A stretch of DNA of 64,000 nucleotides from Pseudoteredinibacter isoporae (GTDB taxonomy: Bacteria; Pseudomonadota; Gammaproteobacteria; Pseudomonadales; Cellvibrionaceae). The stretch covers positions 1,674,001-1,738,000 of the forward strand of contig NZ_JAAONY010000001.1 of NCBI RefSeq assembly GCF_011602085.1, written 5' to 3'. A program made the position numbers and the translations under genes. The notes beneath the pieces are model-generated. The model saw only the letters and a list, made by a program, of their open reading frames with translations. It was not told the DNA's origin and made no database searches. Below are positions 19,283-29,252 of the stretch, one piece after another. The stretch's first letter is position 1. Each line of letters starts with the position of its first letter.

Positions 19283-20833
19283 ATGAAAAGTTTATCTCTA
19301 AAATGGAAGGTGCTTCTGGGGGTGACCCTAACCAGCATGGCGGCAGTAATTATCGTCAGTGCTGTGTCTGTGGTGACTCAGGTTGCCCATATCGAGGAAG
19401 AATTAGAACGATTTGCCGAGACAATTGAAATGGTTGTGGGGGGGAGTACTGCGGGGGCTTTGGCGTTTGATGACAAGGCGACAACCCGGGACATCCTGTC
19501 AAACCTGAGTAAGAGTGACCGCATTAACTCCTCTGTCATCTATGGGGGTGACGGTATGCCTTTCGCCTGGTTTGAAAAGGGCAAGGGTACCAAGGCCACG
19601 TCGATTCCGAGTGGCGCCCCGAGTACATTGAATTCCTCATTTGTCGATCACGATACGGTTCATGAATTCCGAATGTCCAGCCCGATTAATGCAGACGGAG
19701 AGAAGCTTGGTTACATCTACATTGCGGTGAGTCGCGATGAAGTGTCGATGGCGAAAGACGAAGCTGTCCAGAGTGCCGGCCTTTCGGTGCTGTTTATCTC
19801 CGTGCTGGCCGCCGTGGTTTCCCTGTTTATTTCCCGAGCGATTGTACGACCTGTGATCGGCGTATCGGATGCCCTGCGCGATATGGCTGAAGGTAACGGC
19901 GATTTGACTTTACGTTTGCCCGACGATGGCCGTGATGAAATTGGCACCCTGTGTTCTAACTTCAACACCTTTATCGAGCGTTTGCATGGGACCATTTCCG
20001 GCTTCTCCAACAACGCTATGGAGCTGGATCGCCATGCTGTGGAGGTGTCGCAATTGGCACAGGAAACGGAGAAAGGTGTTGCAGGGCAGCAAACCGACAT
20101 TAACCAAGTGGTTGAAGCGGTACGCGAGATGTCGTCGGTTGTAGATGAGGTCGCTCGCAATGTGACCGATGCGGCTGAAAATGCTCATTCAGCGGATCAG
20201 GAATCCTGCAGTGGTCGTGAAGTTGTGGGCAATACCAAATCCCAGATTGAGCGACTGGCTCAGGATATCCACGGTGCGGCCGAGGTGATTGATCAGCTTC
20301 GCCAGGGCACAGAAGACATTGGTACTGTATTGGATGTAATTCGCGGCATTGCGGAGCAGACCAATCTGCTGGCCTTGAATGCTGCCATTGAGGCGGCTCG
20401 AGCCGGCGAGCAGGGCCGTGGCTTCGCGGTTGTTGCTGACGAGGTTCGTACGCTGGCTTCCCGTACTCAGTCTTCCACGGAAGAGATTCAGGATATGATT
20501 GAGCGACTCCAGGGTGGTGCCCGCGAAGCGGTGCAGCGTATGGAGCAAGGCCGGAAGCAAGCTGCAGAAGCTGTGAAGCATTCTGAGGCAGCCAGTGAAT
20601 CGCTTGTTGCCATTACTGATGGTGTTGCATCCATTCGCGCCAAAACGGATCAGATCGCCAGCGCAACTGAAGAGCAGGGTGCTGCCAACAACGAAATCGA
20701 ACGCAATATGGAAAATATTGCGGTGGTTTCCCGTCAGGCGTCTTCCGGTTCGGCAGCCATCTCTGCGAGCATTCTGGAGCTGGCGGATATGGCAGCGACC
20801 ATGAAGTCCACGTTGGGTCAGTTTAAAATCTAA
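19283..20833 (+). CDS. Methyl-accepting chemotaxis protein with CHASE8-like sensor
   Basis: A 516-residue membrane chemoreceptor. Order: short cytoplasmic tail and TM1 ([19 protein letters not shown]); a periplasmic sensor of about 130 residues with [20 protein letters not shown] and [15 protein letters not shown], resembling the CHASE8 domain; TM2 ([17 protein letters not shown]); HAMP ([23 protein letters not shown]); and the signalling hairpin with the conserved tip [20 protein letters not shown] and [12 protein letters not shown]. It passes signals to CheA/CheW. ATG 19283 has GGAG at a good distance; the longer frame from 19232 does not. The ligand is unknown. No che genes are nearby, so it is an orphan receptor. 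Confidence 0.92.
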   Translation: MKSLSLKWKVLLGVTLTSMAAVIIVSAVSVVTQVAHIEEELERFAETIEMVVGGSTAGALAFDDKATTRDILSNLSKSDRINSSVIYGGDGMPFAWFEKGKGTKATSIPSGAPSTLNSSFVDHDTVHEFRMSSPINADGEKLGYIYIAVSRDEVSMAKDEAVQSAGLSVLFISVLAAVVSLFISRAIVRPVIGVSDALRDMAEGNGDLTLRLPDDGRDEIGTLCSNFNTFIERLHGTISGFSNNAMELDRHAVEVSQLAQETEKGVAGQQTDINQVVEAVREMSSVVDEVARNVTDAAENAHSADQESCSGREVVGNTKSQIERLAQDIHGAAEVIDQLRQGTEDIGTVLDVIRGIAEQTNLLALNAAIEAARAGEQGRGFAVVADEVRTLASRTQSSTEEIQDMIERLQGGAREAVQRMEQGRKQAAEAVKHSEAASESLVAITDGVASIRAKTDQIASATEEQGAANNEIERNMENIAVVSRQASSGSAAISASILELADMAATMKSTLGQFKI

Positions 20834-20861
20834 AAAGCCCGCCATTAGCCGCTAAATGGGA

Positions 20862-20891
20862 TGGACAAATAGGGGGGCTTTGCCGTAGAAT
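20862..20891 (+). promoter_or_regulatory. Candidate carAB promoter
   Basis: TGGACA (20862-20867), 18-bp spacer, TAGAAT (20886-20891). Transcription would start near 20898, leaving a leader of about 275 nt before carA. Confidence 0.55.
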
Positions 20892-20942
20892 GCGCAGTTA
20901 GATTGCAATAGGCCATTGGCCCTTAACCCGCTGGAAGCAGCG

Positions 20943-21047
20943 ATGGCGAATTTTAAGAAAAAGCGAGATGAGACTTTCTGTTTCATCTCGCTTTTTTGCA
21001 ACTTGCGCCAAGCAAATTCCACACTTCCCGTCATGATAGTGGCATAG
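20943..21047 (+). CDS. Candidate carAB leader peptide (34 aa)
   Basis: An ATG preceded by GGAAGC opens a 34-codon frame starting MANFKKKRDETF and ending in TAG at 21047. The frame runs straight through the terminator hairpin at 20957-20997, so a ribosome close behind RNA polymerase would prevent the hairpin from forming. This is the geometry of the E. coli pyrBI leader, where low UTP stalls polymerase at U-rich sites and lets the ribosome catch up. There are U-runs before and within the hairpin here. Existence of the peptide is inferred from position and ribosome-binding site only; it has no homologue I recognise. Confidence 0.4.
   Translation: MANFKKKRDETFCFISLFCNLRQANSTLPVMIVA
20957..20997 (+). 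terminator. Terminator/attenuator in the carAB leader
   Basis: A strong hairpin (AAAAAGCGAGATGA and TCATCTCGCTTTTT arms, loop of about 12) followed by a T-tract, placed between the candidate promoter and carA. It could instead be just a terminator for the upstream chemoreceptor gene, but it lies 124 bp past that gene and after a promoter-like sequence. Confidence 0.75.
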
Positions 21048-21173
21048 ACCACTCACTGTGCGCCCAGGCGTGCAGCGCTAGCCCTCGGACTAGCGTTTGG
21101 CGAGAAACGAACTCTGCGGTCTTGGTTTATTGCTTAGCTATGTGATTACCCCCTACTGGAGGCTGCCTGTTTA

Positions 21174-22319
21174 ATGAGCCCTTTATTGCGCAATAATTCC
21201 CGGCCCGCCATTCTTGTTCTGGAAGATGGCAGTACTTTTCGCGGCAGTGCCATTGGCGCTGATGGTCAGGCAGTTGGTGAAGTGGTGTTTAACACCGCTA
21301 TCACGGGCTACCAGGAAATTCTGACTGACCCTTCCTACGCCAAGCAAATCGTGACTTTGACTTACCCCCACATCGGCAGTGTCGGCGTGACCCGGGAAGA
21401 TGAAGAGTGCGACAAAATCTGGGCCACTGGTTTGGTGATTCGCGACCTGCCGTTGTTAGCGTCCAACTTTCGCAAAGAAGAAGATCTGGATAGCTATCTG
21501 CAAAAGCACAATATCCTCGGCATTGCCGATATCGATACCCGTCGACTGACTCGCCTGTTGCGCGACAAGGGCTCTTTGAAAGGTTGCATCATGGCGGGTG
21601 AGCTGAACGAAGAGGCCGCACTGGCCGCTGCGAAAGATTTCTCCGGCCTGAAAGGCCTGGATCTGGCCAAAGAAGTGACCGCTGATGAAGCTTACCCCTG
21701 GACCGAGGGCAGCTGGCAGTTGGGCAAGGGTCATGTTGAGCAAACCGAAAAGCGCTTTAAGGTGGTTGCCTACGACTACGGTGTGAAGCGCAACATCCTG
21801 CGCATGCTGGCAGATCGTGGTTGTGACCTGACGGTCGTGCCGGCAAAAACGCCGGCCTCTGAGGTATTGGCCATGAATCCGGACGGTGTTTTCCTGTCCA
21901 ACGGCCCGGGCGATCCGGAACCTTGCGACTACGCCATCGAAGCTATCCAGGAACTGTTAAAGACCGAAACTCCTGTTTTTGGTATTTGTCTGGGTCACCA
22001 GCTTCTGGCTCTCGCGTCTGGTGCCAAGACGGTGAAAATGGGCCACGGTCACCACGGTGGTAACCACCCGGTACAAAACCTCGATGATCAAACGGTATTG
22101 ATCACCAGCCAGAACCACGGTTTTGCGGTAGACGAAGACAGCTTGCCTGAAAACTTACGAGCGACTCACAAATCGCTGTTTGATGGCACCTTACAGGGCA
22201 TTCATCGTACCGATAAGCCTGCCTTCAGTTTCCAGGGACACCCGGAAGCCAGCCCCGGCCCGCACGACGCGGCGCCTTTGTTCGACCACTTTATTGAATT
22301 GATGGAGGCCGCCCGTTAA
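21174..22319 (+). CDS. carA: Carbamoyl-phosphate synthase small subunit
   Basis: A 381-residue CarA, the glutaminase subunit that supplies ammonia to CarB for carbamoyl phosphate (arginine and pyrimidine synthesis). The N-terminal domain starts with [13 protein letters not shown] and [15 protein letters not shown]; the class I amidotransferase domain has the nucleophile in [15 protein letters not shown] and the His-Glu pair in [11 protein letters not shown]. It is 12 bp before carB, with GGGGAG as the carB ribosome-binding site. A likely attenuator lies upstream. Confidence 0.98.
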   Translation: MSPLLRNNSRPAILVLEDGSTFRGSAIGADGQAVGEVVFNTAITGYQEILTDPSYAKQIVTLTYPHIGSVGVTREDEECDKIWATGLVIRDLPLLASNFRKEEDLDSYLQKHNILGIADIDTRRLTRLLRDKGSLKGCIMAGELNEEAALAAAKDFSGLKGLDLAKEVTADEAYPWTEGSWQLGKGHVEQTEKRFKVVAYDYGVKRNILRMLADRGCDLTVVPAKTPASEVLAMNPDGVFLSNGPGDPEPCDYAIEAIQELLKTETPVFGICLGHQLLALASGAKTVKMGHGHHGGNHPVQNLDDQTVLITSQNHGFAVDEDSLPENLRATHKSLFDGTLQGIHRTDKPAFSFQGHPEASPGPHDAAPLFDHFIELMEAAR

Positions 22320-22331
22320 GGGGAGATAGAC

Positions 22332-25300
22332 ATGCCAAAAAGAACCGACATTGAAAGTATTCTGATTATTGGTGCCGGCCCCATCGTTATCGGACAGGCC
22401 TGCGAATTTGACTACTCTGGCGCCCAGGCGTGTAAGGCCCTGCGCGAAGAGGGTTACCGCGTTATTCTGGTGAACTCTAATCCGGCCACCATCATGACCG
22501 ATCCGGCCATGGCCGATGCAACGTATATTGAACCGATCACCTGGGAAACCGTTGCTAAAATTATTGAAAAAGAACGCCCCGATGCGGTACTGCCGACCAT
22601 GGGTGGCCAAACCGCACTGAACTGTGCATTGGCATTGCATGACAATGGCGTTCTGGAAAAATTCGGCGTTGAACTGATCGGCGCCAAACAGGAAGCGATT
22701 CACAAAGCTGAAGATCGCGATCTGTTCGACAAGGCCATGAAAAAAATTGGTCTGGAATGTGCGCGCGCTGAAATTGTTCACTCCATGGATGAGGCGAAAA
22801 AAGTACCGGACATGTTTGGTTTTCCGGTGATCATTCGCCCATCGTTTACCATGGGCGGCTCCGGTGGCGGTATCGCGTACAACTGGGAAGAATTTGAAGA
22901 AATCTGTGCTCGCGGTTTGGACCTTTCTCCAACCAATGAATTACTGATCGATGAATCTCTGCTCGGTTGGAAAGAGTACGAGATGGAAGTGGTGCGCGAT
23001 AAAAATGATAACTGCATTATCATTTGCTCCATTGAAAACTTCGATCCAATGGGTGTGCACACCGGTGACTCCATCACGGTTGCTCCGGCGCAAACCCTGA
23101 CCGACAAAGAATTGCAAATCATGCGTAATGCATCGATTGCGGTGCTGCGTGAAATCGGTGTGGAAACCGGTGGTTCTAACGTACAGTTTGCGGTGAACCC
23201 AAAAGACGGCCGATTGGTTGTTATTGAAATGAACCCGCGTGTATCCCGCTCTTCTGCATTGGCTTCAAAGGCAACCGGTTTCCCGATTGCAAAAGTAGCC
23301 GCTAAACTGGCTGTGGGTTATACCCTGGATGAGCTGCAAAACGATATTACCGGTGGTGCAACACCGGCGTCTTTCGAGCCTTCCATTGATTATGTGGTTA
23401 CCAAAATTCCACGCTTTACCTTTGAAAAATTTGGCGATGCCGATGCGCGCTTGACCACCCAAATGAAATCCGTGGGTGAGGTTATGGCAATTGGCCGCAC
23501 GTTCCAGGAGTCCATGCAAAAAGCCTTGCGTGGTTTGGAAGTGGGCTCTGCCGGCTTCGAAGCCAAGGTGGATTTGCAGGCCGAAGATGCCATGAGCAAA
23601 ATCCGTCGTGATTTGTCGACGCCAGGTGCTGAGCGTATTTGGTTTGTGGGCGATGCATTCCGTGCGGGCATGTCGGTTGACGAAGTGTATGAAGTCTCTG
23701 CTATCGATCCGTGGTTCCTGGTTCAAATTAAAGACATTATTGATACTGAGCTGGCGCTGCAATCCATGCCGGTTTCCGATATCGATGCCGACCTGATGTT
23801 CCGCCTGAAGCGCAAAGGTTTCTCCGATTTGCGTCTTGCCGATTTGCTGGGTGTGAGTCAGCGTAAAGTTCGCGCTCATCGTCATGGCTTGGGGGTGCAT
23901 CCGGTCTATAAACGTGTGGATACCTGCGCTGCAGAATTTTCTACTTCAACGGCTTATATGTACTCAACCTACGAGGAAGAGTGTGAAGCCCAGCCAAGTG
24001 ACAAACGTAAAATCATGGTACTCGGCGGTGGTCCAAACCGAATCGGTCAGGGCATCGAATTTGATTACTGTTGTGTGCACGCGGCATTGGCCATGCGCGA
24101 AGACGGTTACGAAACCATTATGGTGAACTGTAACCCTGAAACGGTTTCTACCGATTACGATACCTCCGATCGTCTCTACTTTGAGCCGGTAACTCTGGAA
24201 GATGTATTGGAAATCGTCCATAAAGAAAATCCGGAAGGTGTGATTGTACAGTTTGGTGGTCAAACGCCATTGAAACTGGCTCGTGCATTGGAGTCTGCAG
24301 GTGTGCCGATTATTGGTACAGCGCCGGAAGCGATTGACCGCGCTGAAGACCGCGAGCGCTTCCAGCAAATGATTGAACGCCTTGGTTTATTGCAGCCTTC
24401 CAACGCGATTGTTCGCTCTGCCGAAGAAGCCGTGCGCGAAGCGGAAAATGTAGGTTATCCACTGGTGGTGCGTCCGTCCTACGTGCTGGGTGGTCGTGCA
24501 ATGGAAATCGTGTACAACGAAAGTGAGTTGCGTACTTATATGCGTGAAGCGGTGCAGGTTTCTGAAGATGCGCCGGTACTGTTGGATCACTTCCTCAACT
24601 CTGCCATCGAAGTCGATATTGACGCCGTAAGCGATGGCAAGCAAGTTGTCATTGGTGCAATCATGCAACACATTGAGCAATGTGGTGTTCACTCCGGTGA
24701 TTCCGCCTGTTCATTGCCGCCGTATAACTTGCCTGCCGATGTTCAAGATGTCATGCGTGAGCAGGTGAAGAAAATGGCTCTGGAGCTGGGTGTTGTCGGC
24801 TTGATGAATACTCAGTTGGCCTATCAGGACGGAAAGATTTATGTAATCGAGGTAAACCCTCGCGCCTCTCGTACCGTACCGTTTGTGTCCAAGTGCATTG
24901 GCACTTCTCTGGCCAAGGTGGCAGCGCGTTGTCAGGCGGGCATGAGTCTGGAAGCGCAGGGCTTCACCGAAGAAATCGTGCCGGATTACTACAGTGTGAA
25001 AGAAGCAGTATTCCCGTTCAATAAATTCCCAACGGTTGACCCGATTCTCGGCCCTGAGATGAAATCTACCGGTGAGGTTATGGGCGTGGCGGATACCTTC
25101 GCAGAAGCTTACGGCAAATCCCAGATGGGTGCCGGTGATGCAATCCCGACGTCAGGCAAGGTCTTTGTCAGTGTGCGTGATTTCGATAAGGGCGGCGTTG
25201 TTGCGGTTGCTCGTGATTTGCAAAAGCTGGGTTTTGAACTGGTGGCCACGCGTGGTACGGCCAAGGTTCTGGAAGACGCGGGCTTGACGGTTGAGCAGGT

Positions 25301-25562
25301 CAACAAAGTGGAAGAAGGTCGTCCTCACATTGTCGATGCCATTAAAAACGATGAGATTGCCATGGTGGTGAATACCACTGAAGGCAAACAGGCCATTAAA
25401 GACTCATCGTCTATCCGCCGCAGTGCCGAGCAGCACGGCGTGTACTACACTACTACTCTGGCTTCGGCGGAAGCGGTAGCCGTAGCGCTTGAGTTTGCCG
25501 ATGAACACAAGGTACGCTCTGTACAGGAATTGCATGCCCGAGTTGCCAACCTGACTCAGTAG
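22332..25562 (+). CDS. carB: Carbamoyl-phosphate synthase large subunit
   Basis: A 1,076-residue CarB with two homologous ATP-grasp halves: the carboxy-phosphate half begins [24 protein letters not shown] and the carbamoyl-phosphate half repeats it as [19 protein letters not shown] near residue 560. Conserved blocks [14 protein letters not shown] and [14 protein letters not shown] bind ATP in each half, an oligomerisation domain lies between, and the C-terminal MGS-like domain (from about 940; [22 protein letters not shown]) is the allosteric site for UMP and ornithine in E. coli. Full length, no gaps. It forms an operon with carA and possibly greA, which is 111 bp downstream. Confidence 0.99.
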   Translation: MPKRTDIESILIIGAGPIVIGQACEFDYSGAQACKALREEGYRVILVNSNPATIMTDPAMADATYIEPITWETVAKIIEKERPDAVLPTMGGQTALNCALALHDNGVLEKFGVELIGAKQEAIHKAEDRDLFDKAMKKIGLECARAEIVHSMDEAKKVPDMFGFPVIIRPSFTMGGSGGGIAYNWEEFEEICARGLDLSPTNELLIDESLLGWKEYEMEVVRDKNDNCIIICSIENFDPMGVHTGDSITVAPAQTLTDKELQIMRNASIAVLREIGVETGGSNVQFAVNPKDGRLVVIEMNPRVSRSSALASKATGFPIAKVAAKLAVGYTLDELQNDITGGATPASFEPSIDYVVTKIPRFTFEKFGDADARLTTQMKSVGEVMAIGRTFQESMQKALRGLEVGSAGFEAKVDLQAEDAMSKIRRDLSTPGAERIWFVGDAFRAGMSVDEVYEVSAIDPWFLVQIKDIIDTELALQSMPVSDIDADLMFRLKRKGFSDLRLADLLGVSQRKVRAHRHGLGVHPVYKRVDTCAAEFSTSTAYMYSTYEEECEAQPSDKRKIMVLGGGPNRIGQGIEFDYCCVHAALAMREDGYETIMVNCNPETVSTDYDTSDRLYFEPVTLEDVLEIVHKENPEGVIVQFGGQTPLKLARALESAGVPIIGTAPEAIDRAEDRERFQQMIERLGLLQPSNAIVRSAEEAVREAENVGYPLVVRPSYVLGGRAMEIVYNESELRTYMREAVQVSEDAPVLLDHFLNSAIEVDIDAVSDGKQVVIGAIMQHIEQCGVHSGDSACSLPPYNLPADVQDVMREQVKKMALELGVVGLMNTQLAYQDGKIYVIEVNPRASRTVPFVSKCIGTSLAKVAARCQAGMSLEAQGFTEEIVPDYYSVKEAVFPFNKFPTVDPILGPEMKSTGEVMGVADTFAEAYGKSQMGAGDAIPTSGKVFVSVRDFDKGGVVAVARDLQKLGFELVATRGTAKVLEDAGLTVEQVNKVEEGRPHIVDAIKNDEIAMVVNTTEGKQAIKDSSSIRRSAEQHGVYYTTTLASAEAVAVALEFADEHKVRSVQELHARVANLTQ

Positions 25563-25673
25563 GCATTGCGCTCTAGATTTGGCACCTGTGTCTCGAAAGG
25601 ATTCGCGGGTGCCAAAGCTAATAACAAAAAACGATGAAAAATCTCGCCCATTTGGCGAGCGAATGGAATTGCT

Positions 25674-26153
25674 ATGTTAGATAAAGTACCCATGACCCAG
25701 GCTGGTGCCGATGCACTTCGCGAAGAACTGGAGCACCTTAAGAAAGTTGACCGTCCACGTATTGTGCAGGCGATTGCCGAAGCACGTGAGCACGGTGATC
25801 TGAAGGAAAATGCCGAATATCATGCTGCCCGCGAGCAGCAGGGTTTTTGCGAAGGCCGCATTCAGGATATCGAGGGCAAACTGTCAAATGCCCAAATTAT
25901 CGATATCACAAAGCTCCCTCATACCGGAAAGGTGATGTTTGGTGCCACTGTTGATTTGATCAATCTGGATACCGATGAAACGGTTAGCTACACCATTGTT
26001 GGTGATGATGAATCCGATGTGAAGGCCAACAAGATCTCCGTGAATTCACCCATTGCCCGCGCTTTGGTTGGCAAGTCTGAAGGTGATGAGGTTGTGGTTC
26101 AAACGCCGGGTGGTGAAGTTGAGTTTGAAATTGATACGGTGAAGCATATCTAA
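25674..26153 (+). CDS. greA: Transcript cleavage factor GreA
   Basis: A 159-residue GreA. The N-terminal antiparallel coiled coil carries the acidic tip [20 protein letters not shown], whose D and E residues place magnesium in the RNA polymerase secondary channel to cleave backtracked RNA; the C-terminal domain has [20 protein letters not shown]. The order carAB-greA is usual in Pseudomonas relatives. Two small hairpins lie in the carB-greA gap (arms TTTGGCACC/GGTGCCAAA at 25578-25616 and CTCGCC/GGCGAG at 25643-25659), neither followed by a T-tract. Confidence 0.97.
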   Translation: MLDKVPMTQAGADALREELEHLKKVDRPRIVQAIAEAREHGDLKENAEYHAAREQQGFCEGRIQDIEGKLSNAQIIDITKLPHTGKVMFGATVDLINLDTDETVSYTIVGDDESDVKANKISVNSPIARALVGKSEGDEVVVQTPGGEVEFEIDTVKHI

Positions 26154-26174
26154 GCAGTGCATCAACGCGCCACA

Positions 26175-26207
26175 TAAAAAAAGCCGGCAATTGCCGGCTT
26201 TTTTTAT
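26175..26207. terminator. Bidirectional terminator between greA and the MFS gene
   Basis: AAAAAAAGCCGGCAA and TTGCCGGCTTTTTTT form a perfect hairpin with A and T tracts on both sides. Confidence 0.92.
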
Positions 26208-26228
26208 GTTTTAAATTGGCGTGTTAAT

Positions 26229-27500
26229 TTAGCTGTGCTGCTTTTTTAAATCGTCTACCAGATACTTTGAGCCCATCCAAAAACACGCAGCGGCCAGCAG
26301 GCTGCTAAACGCCATAACGGTTAATGAATAGCGCAAGGATTCAGCACCATAGGTGCTGGCCAGCAAATCACTCATGACACCGGCGACCAATGGCCCGCCG
26401 CCCAAACCAATCAGGTTCAGAATAAAAAACAAAATGGCCGAGGTCATTGCGCGCATATTGGGTTTGACCAATGTCTGGGCCATAGCGAGAACGGGGCCGA
26501 GATACCAAATGCCAAAGAACGTCGTGCCACCAATACCAATCGCAATCAGAGTCATATTGTTTGAATACAGGGCCATCAGCCCCAGAGGGATGGCCAGGAT
26601 TTGACCTGCACAGGCAATCCAGGCGTACCAGCGTTTGTTGTCCTTGCCGATGCGATCCGCCAACCAACCTGCGAAAAAGGCGCCGATACCACCGCCGATA
26701 CCTGCGCCAAAGGCCAGCAGAATACCAATGTCCGCCGGTTCCATTCCGTGTGAGCGAAACAGAAAGCTGGGCATAAAGTTACCCGAGCCATAACTGGAAA
26801 ACGATGCCAGGCCCGAACCCACGGCCAGAAATACAAAGGAGCGCATGGATTTCAGGGTGTTCAGAGTTTCGCGCAAACTGACGGAATCTCCTACCGGGGC
26901 GCTATCGTGTTGACCTCTGGGAGGTTCGGTAATGGTGTAACGTACCAACAGGGCGACAAACAAGCCGGGAATACCCACCACAAAGAAGGCAATGCGCCAG
27001 CCATAGTGCTGATCCACCCAACCGCCGACCAGATAGCCAACCATAATACCGACATAGATCGCAGCCGTATAAAAGGCCAATGCGGTACCGCGTTGGTGGG
27101 CCGGGTAGATATCCGAAATCATGGAGTGTGCCGGTGGACTGCCACCTGCCTCACCGATGCCCACACCGATTCTCGCCAACAGCATTTGCCAGAAGTTTTG
27201 CGCGAGCCCGGACAGGGCCGTCATACCACTCCAGATGGCGATGGCCCAGGAAACAATGTTGCGGCGATTGGAGCGGTCCGCCCAACGAGCGATAGGAATG
27301 CCCGCAGATACATAGAAAATGGCGAAGGTAAAACCGGTCATCAAGCCCAATTGGGAATCAGACAGCCCCATATCGGCTTTAATGGATTCTTGCAGAATGA
27401 CCAGAATCTGCCGGTCGATAAAGTTGAACACATAGACAATGCTCAATAAGACCAGCGTGTAGTGGGGCCAGCGACCTGAGCTCGCAGTCGGGTTTGTCAT
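26229..27500 (-). CDS. MFS transporter, spinster-like
   Basis: A 423-residue major facilitator with 12 predicted membrane segments. The block IARWADRSNRRNIVSWAIAIWSG is the loop 2-3 MFS motif A, and RIGVGIGEAGGSPPAHSMISDIYP is typical of the spinster-like subfamily that moves lipids, sphingoid bases or organic acids; the substrate here is unknown. I prefer the ATG at 27500 (MTNPTASSG), which has AAGG eight bases upstream; ATGs at 27518 and 27515 lack a ribosome-binding site. It interrupts the usual greA-yhbY neighbourhood. Confidence 0.85.
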   Translation of the reverse strand: MTNPTASSGRWPHYTLVLLSIVYVFNFIDRQILVILQESIKADMGLSDSQLGLMTGFTFAIFYVSAGIPIARWADRSNRRNIVSWAIAIWSGMTALSGLAQNFWQMLLARIGVGIGEAGGSPPAHSMISDIYPAHQRGTALAFYTAAIYVGIMVGYLVGGWVDQHYGWRIAFFVVGIPGLFVALLVRYTITEPPRGQHDSAPVGDSVSLRETLNTLKSMRSFVFLAVGSGLASFSSYGSGNFMPSFLFRSHGMEPADIGILLAFGAGIGGGIGAFFAGWLADRIGKDNKRWYAWIACAGQILAIPLGLMALYSNNMTLIAIGIGGTTFFGIWYLGPVLAMAQTLVKPNMRAMTSAILFFILNLIGLGGGPLVAGVMSDLLASTYGAESLRYSLTVMAFSSLLAAACFWMGSKYLVDDLKKQHS

Positions 27501-27835
27501 AATCGATACCTTCATCACTGCGGCTGTTTGGCCATGCCTCCGTCTAGTGAACTCCGATGACGGGCGTAATCAGGGGGCAGTTCCTGGGCCGCTCATTATT
27601 ATGTTTTCAAGGAGTGTAAGGGTTATCCCGCATATTGAAAACCGCTTGGCGATTTTAATATTTGATGCTGCCATATAGATCCGGTGAATACTTGGACGGG
27701 GAAGAATAACAGCGAGGAAGTAGGCTGAGAAAAAGGGAAAGGGGGCAATCAAGCCCGGCAAGAAAACGATAAACGAGGTGGAAGTAAGGGATGAGCCGAA
27801 GGGGCAGATGGCCCCATCAGCAGAAAGCCGTTCTT
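27501..27835. other. Intergenic region upstream of the MFS gene
   Basis: About 335 bp between the MFS start and the yhbY stop. A 63-codon minus-strand frame (27570-27761) has no ribosome-binding site or recognisable content. I see no RNA gene or clear terminator. Confidence 0.5.
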
Positions 27836-28141
27836 TTACACGCGGCTGATATTGGAAAGCTTGGCGTTAGGCTTCTTGGCTGCGCGATATACCAGGGCTA
27901 CCTTACCAATTTCCTGCACAAGCTCGCAGCGAGCCTGTTGGCAGAATTCGTCGATCACTTGCTTGCGCAGATCACGATCGGCGACCACCAGTTTAACCTT
28001 GATCAGCTCATGGTCTTCCAGAGCGCGATCCAGCTCATTCATTACATTTTCGCTCAGGCCATTCCCGGCGATGGTCACCACAGGCTTTAGACTATGGCCT
28101 AAACTTCGATATTGTTTTTTGCGATCTGCACTTAACGTCAT
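27836..28141 (-). CDS. yhbY: YhbY-family RNA-binding protein (CRM domain)
   Basis: A 101-residue single CRM-domain protein. The family marker is the GxxG loop: AGNGLSENV, following the core KQYRSLGHSLKPVVTI, with LIKVKLVVADRDLRKQVIDEF after it. YhbY binds pre-50S ribosomal particles in E. coli. It is divergent from rlmE, as in most gammaproteobacteria, where the yhbY-rlmE-ftsH order is conserved. Confidence 0.93.
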   Translation of the reverse strand: MTLSADRKKQYRSLGHSLKPVVTIAGNGLSENVMNELDRALEDHELIKVKLVVADRDLRKQVIDEFCQQARCELVQEIGKVALVYRAAKKPNAKLSNISRV

Positions 28142-28358
28142 ACAATAGTCTCTAGGTATTTCCCTTTGCCTTCGCGCTCGCTAATGCGGCCCATTGGGGC
28201 TCTCTGGTGCAGAGCATAGGTGCATGGGGTGTAAATTCAAACATCAGCCCTGGTTAATTATTCACCACAGCCGTAAAAAGGTGGCGTATTCTACCCGCCA
28301 ACCGCCCTGATGTCTTTAATTTTACCGCTTCAAACAGACAAAACCCGAGGTATTCTCA

Positions 28359-28991
28359 TTGGCCCGTTCCAAAAGCAGCGGTCGTTGGTTGCAAGAGCAT
28401 TTCAACGATCAATATGTAAAGCAATCCCAGCAAGATGGTTATCGTTCCAGAGCCAGCTACAAGCTGATTGAGTTGGACCAGAAAGATAAGCTATTTCGCA
28501 CGGGAATGACCGTTGTAGACCTTGGCGCAGCCCCCGGGGGCTGGAGTCAGGTCGCGGCCGAGCGAGTCAATGCCAGCGGTGACAGCAAAGGTCGGGTTTT
28601 CGCCTCAGACATCCTGCCCATGGATGGCATGGCCGGGGTAGATTTTGTGCAGGGCGATTTTACCGAGGAATCGGTCTTTAATGAGTTGATGGATCTCATG
28701 GGAGGGGCGCAGGCAGACCTTGTAATCTCGGATATGGCCCCCAATATGTCTGGTATGGCCGATGTTGATCAGCCCAAATCCATGTATCTGGTGGAGCTGG
28801 CCCTGGATATGGCCCGACAAGTATTAAAGCCCGGTGGGGTATTTGTCGCTAAGGTATTTCAGGGGGAAGGTTTTGATGAGCTGCTGGCTGATAGCCGCAG
28901 CAGTTTTCAAAAGGTATTGACCCGAAAGCCGGATGCATCAAGAGCCCGTTCCCGAGAAGTCTATCTCGTGGCAAAGGGTTTCAAAGGATAA
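28359..28991 (+). CDS. rlmE: 23S rRNA 2'-O-ribose uridine-2552 methyltransferase
   Basis: A 210-residue RlmE (FtsJ/RrmJ), which methylates U2552 in the A loop of 23S rRNA late in 50S assembly. Motifs: [17 protein letters not shown], the SAM-binding [28 protein letters not shown] and [17 protein letters not shown], giving the K-D-K-E catalytic tetrad. Translation appears to begin at a TTG ([15 protein letters not shown] in family members), with GAGG upstream; there is no ATG at the conserved start. Confidence 0.96.
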   Translation: MARSKSSGRWLQEHFNDQYVKQSQQDGYRSRASYKLIELDQKDKLFRTGMTVVDLGAAPGGWSQVAAERVNASGDSKGRVFASDILPMDGMAGVDFVQGDFTEESVFNELMDLMGGAQADLVISDMAPNMSGMADVDQPKSMYLVELALDMARQVLKPGGVFVAKVFQGEGFDELLADSRSSFQKVLTRKPDASRARSREVYLVAKGFKG

Positions 28992-29059
28992 AATTATTGC
29001 GGTTTAAACCAAAACCGTGAAATGACTGTCATACTAAGTAGGGGCAGTTGTTAGTGTTA

Positions 29060-29101
29060 AAAGCTGTGCTGAGACGATATGTCTGATATTTGCACAGCTT
29101 T
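29060..29101 (+). other. Strong hairpin between rlmE and ftsH
   Basis: Perfect 10-bp arms AAAGCTGTGC and GCACAGCTTT enclose 22 bases, within which AGAC/GTCT can form an inner stem. The tail TTTGTCT is a poor T-tract, so this may be a weak rlmE terminator or a structured element. It lies about 150 bp before ftsH. Confidence 0.5.
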
Positions 29102-29252
29102 GTCTGAAGAGACTGTAAAGAACCGCTAAAGCGTGATAACAAGATGCGCTGATAAACGGAAATAGGGCTACAATGGCCCACCAAACCTCATAGAGGCTTA
29201 ACGTAGTTAGCCGTGCTTAGCTTTATGGCACTGGCGCCAAGAGGAAATCGCT

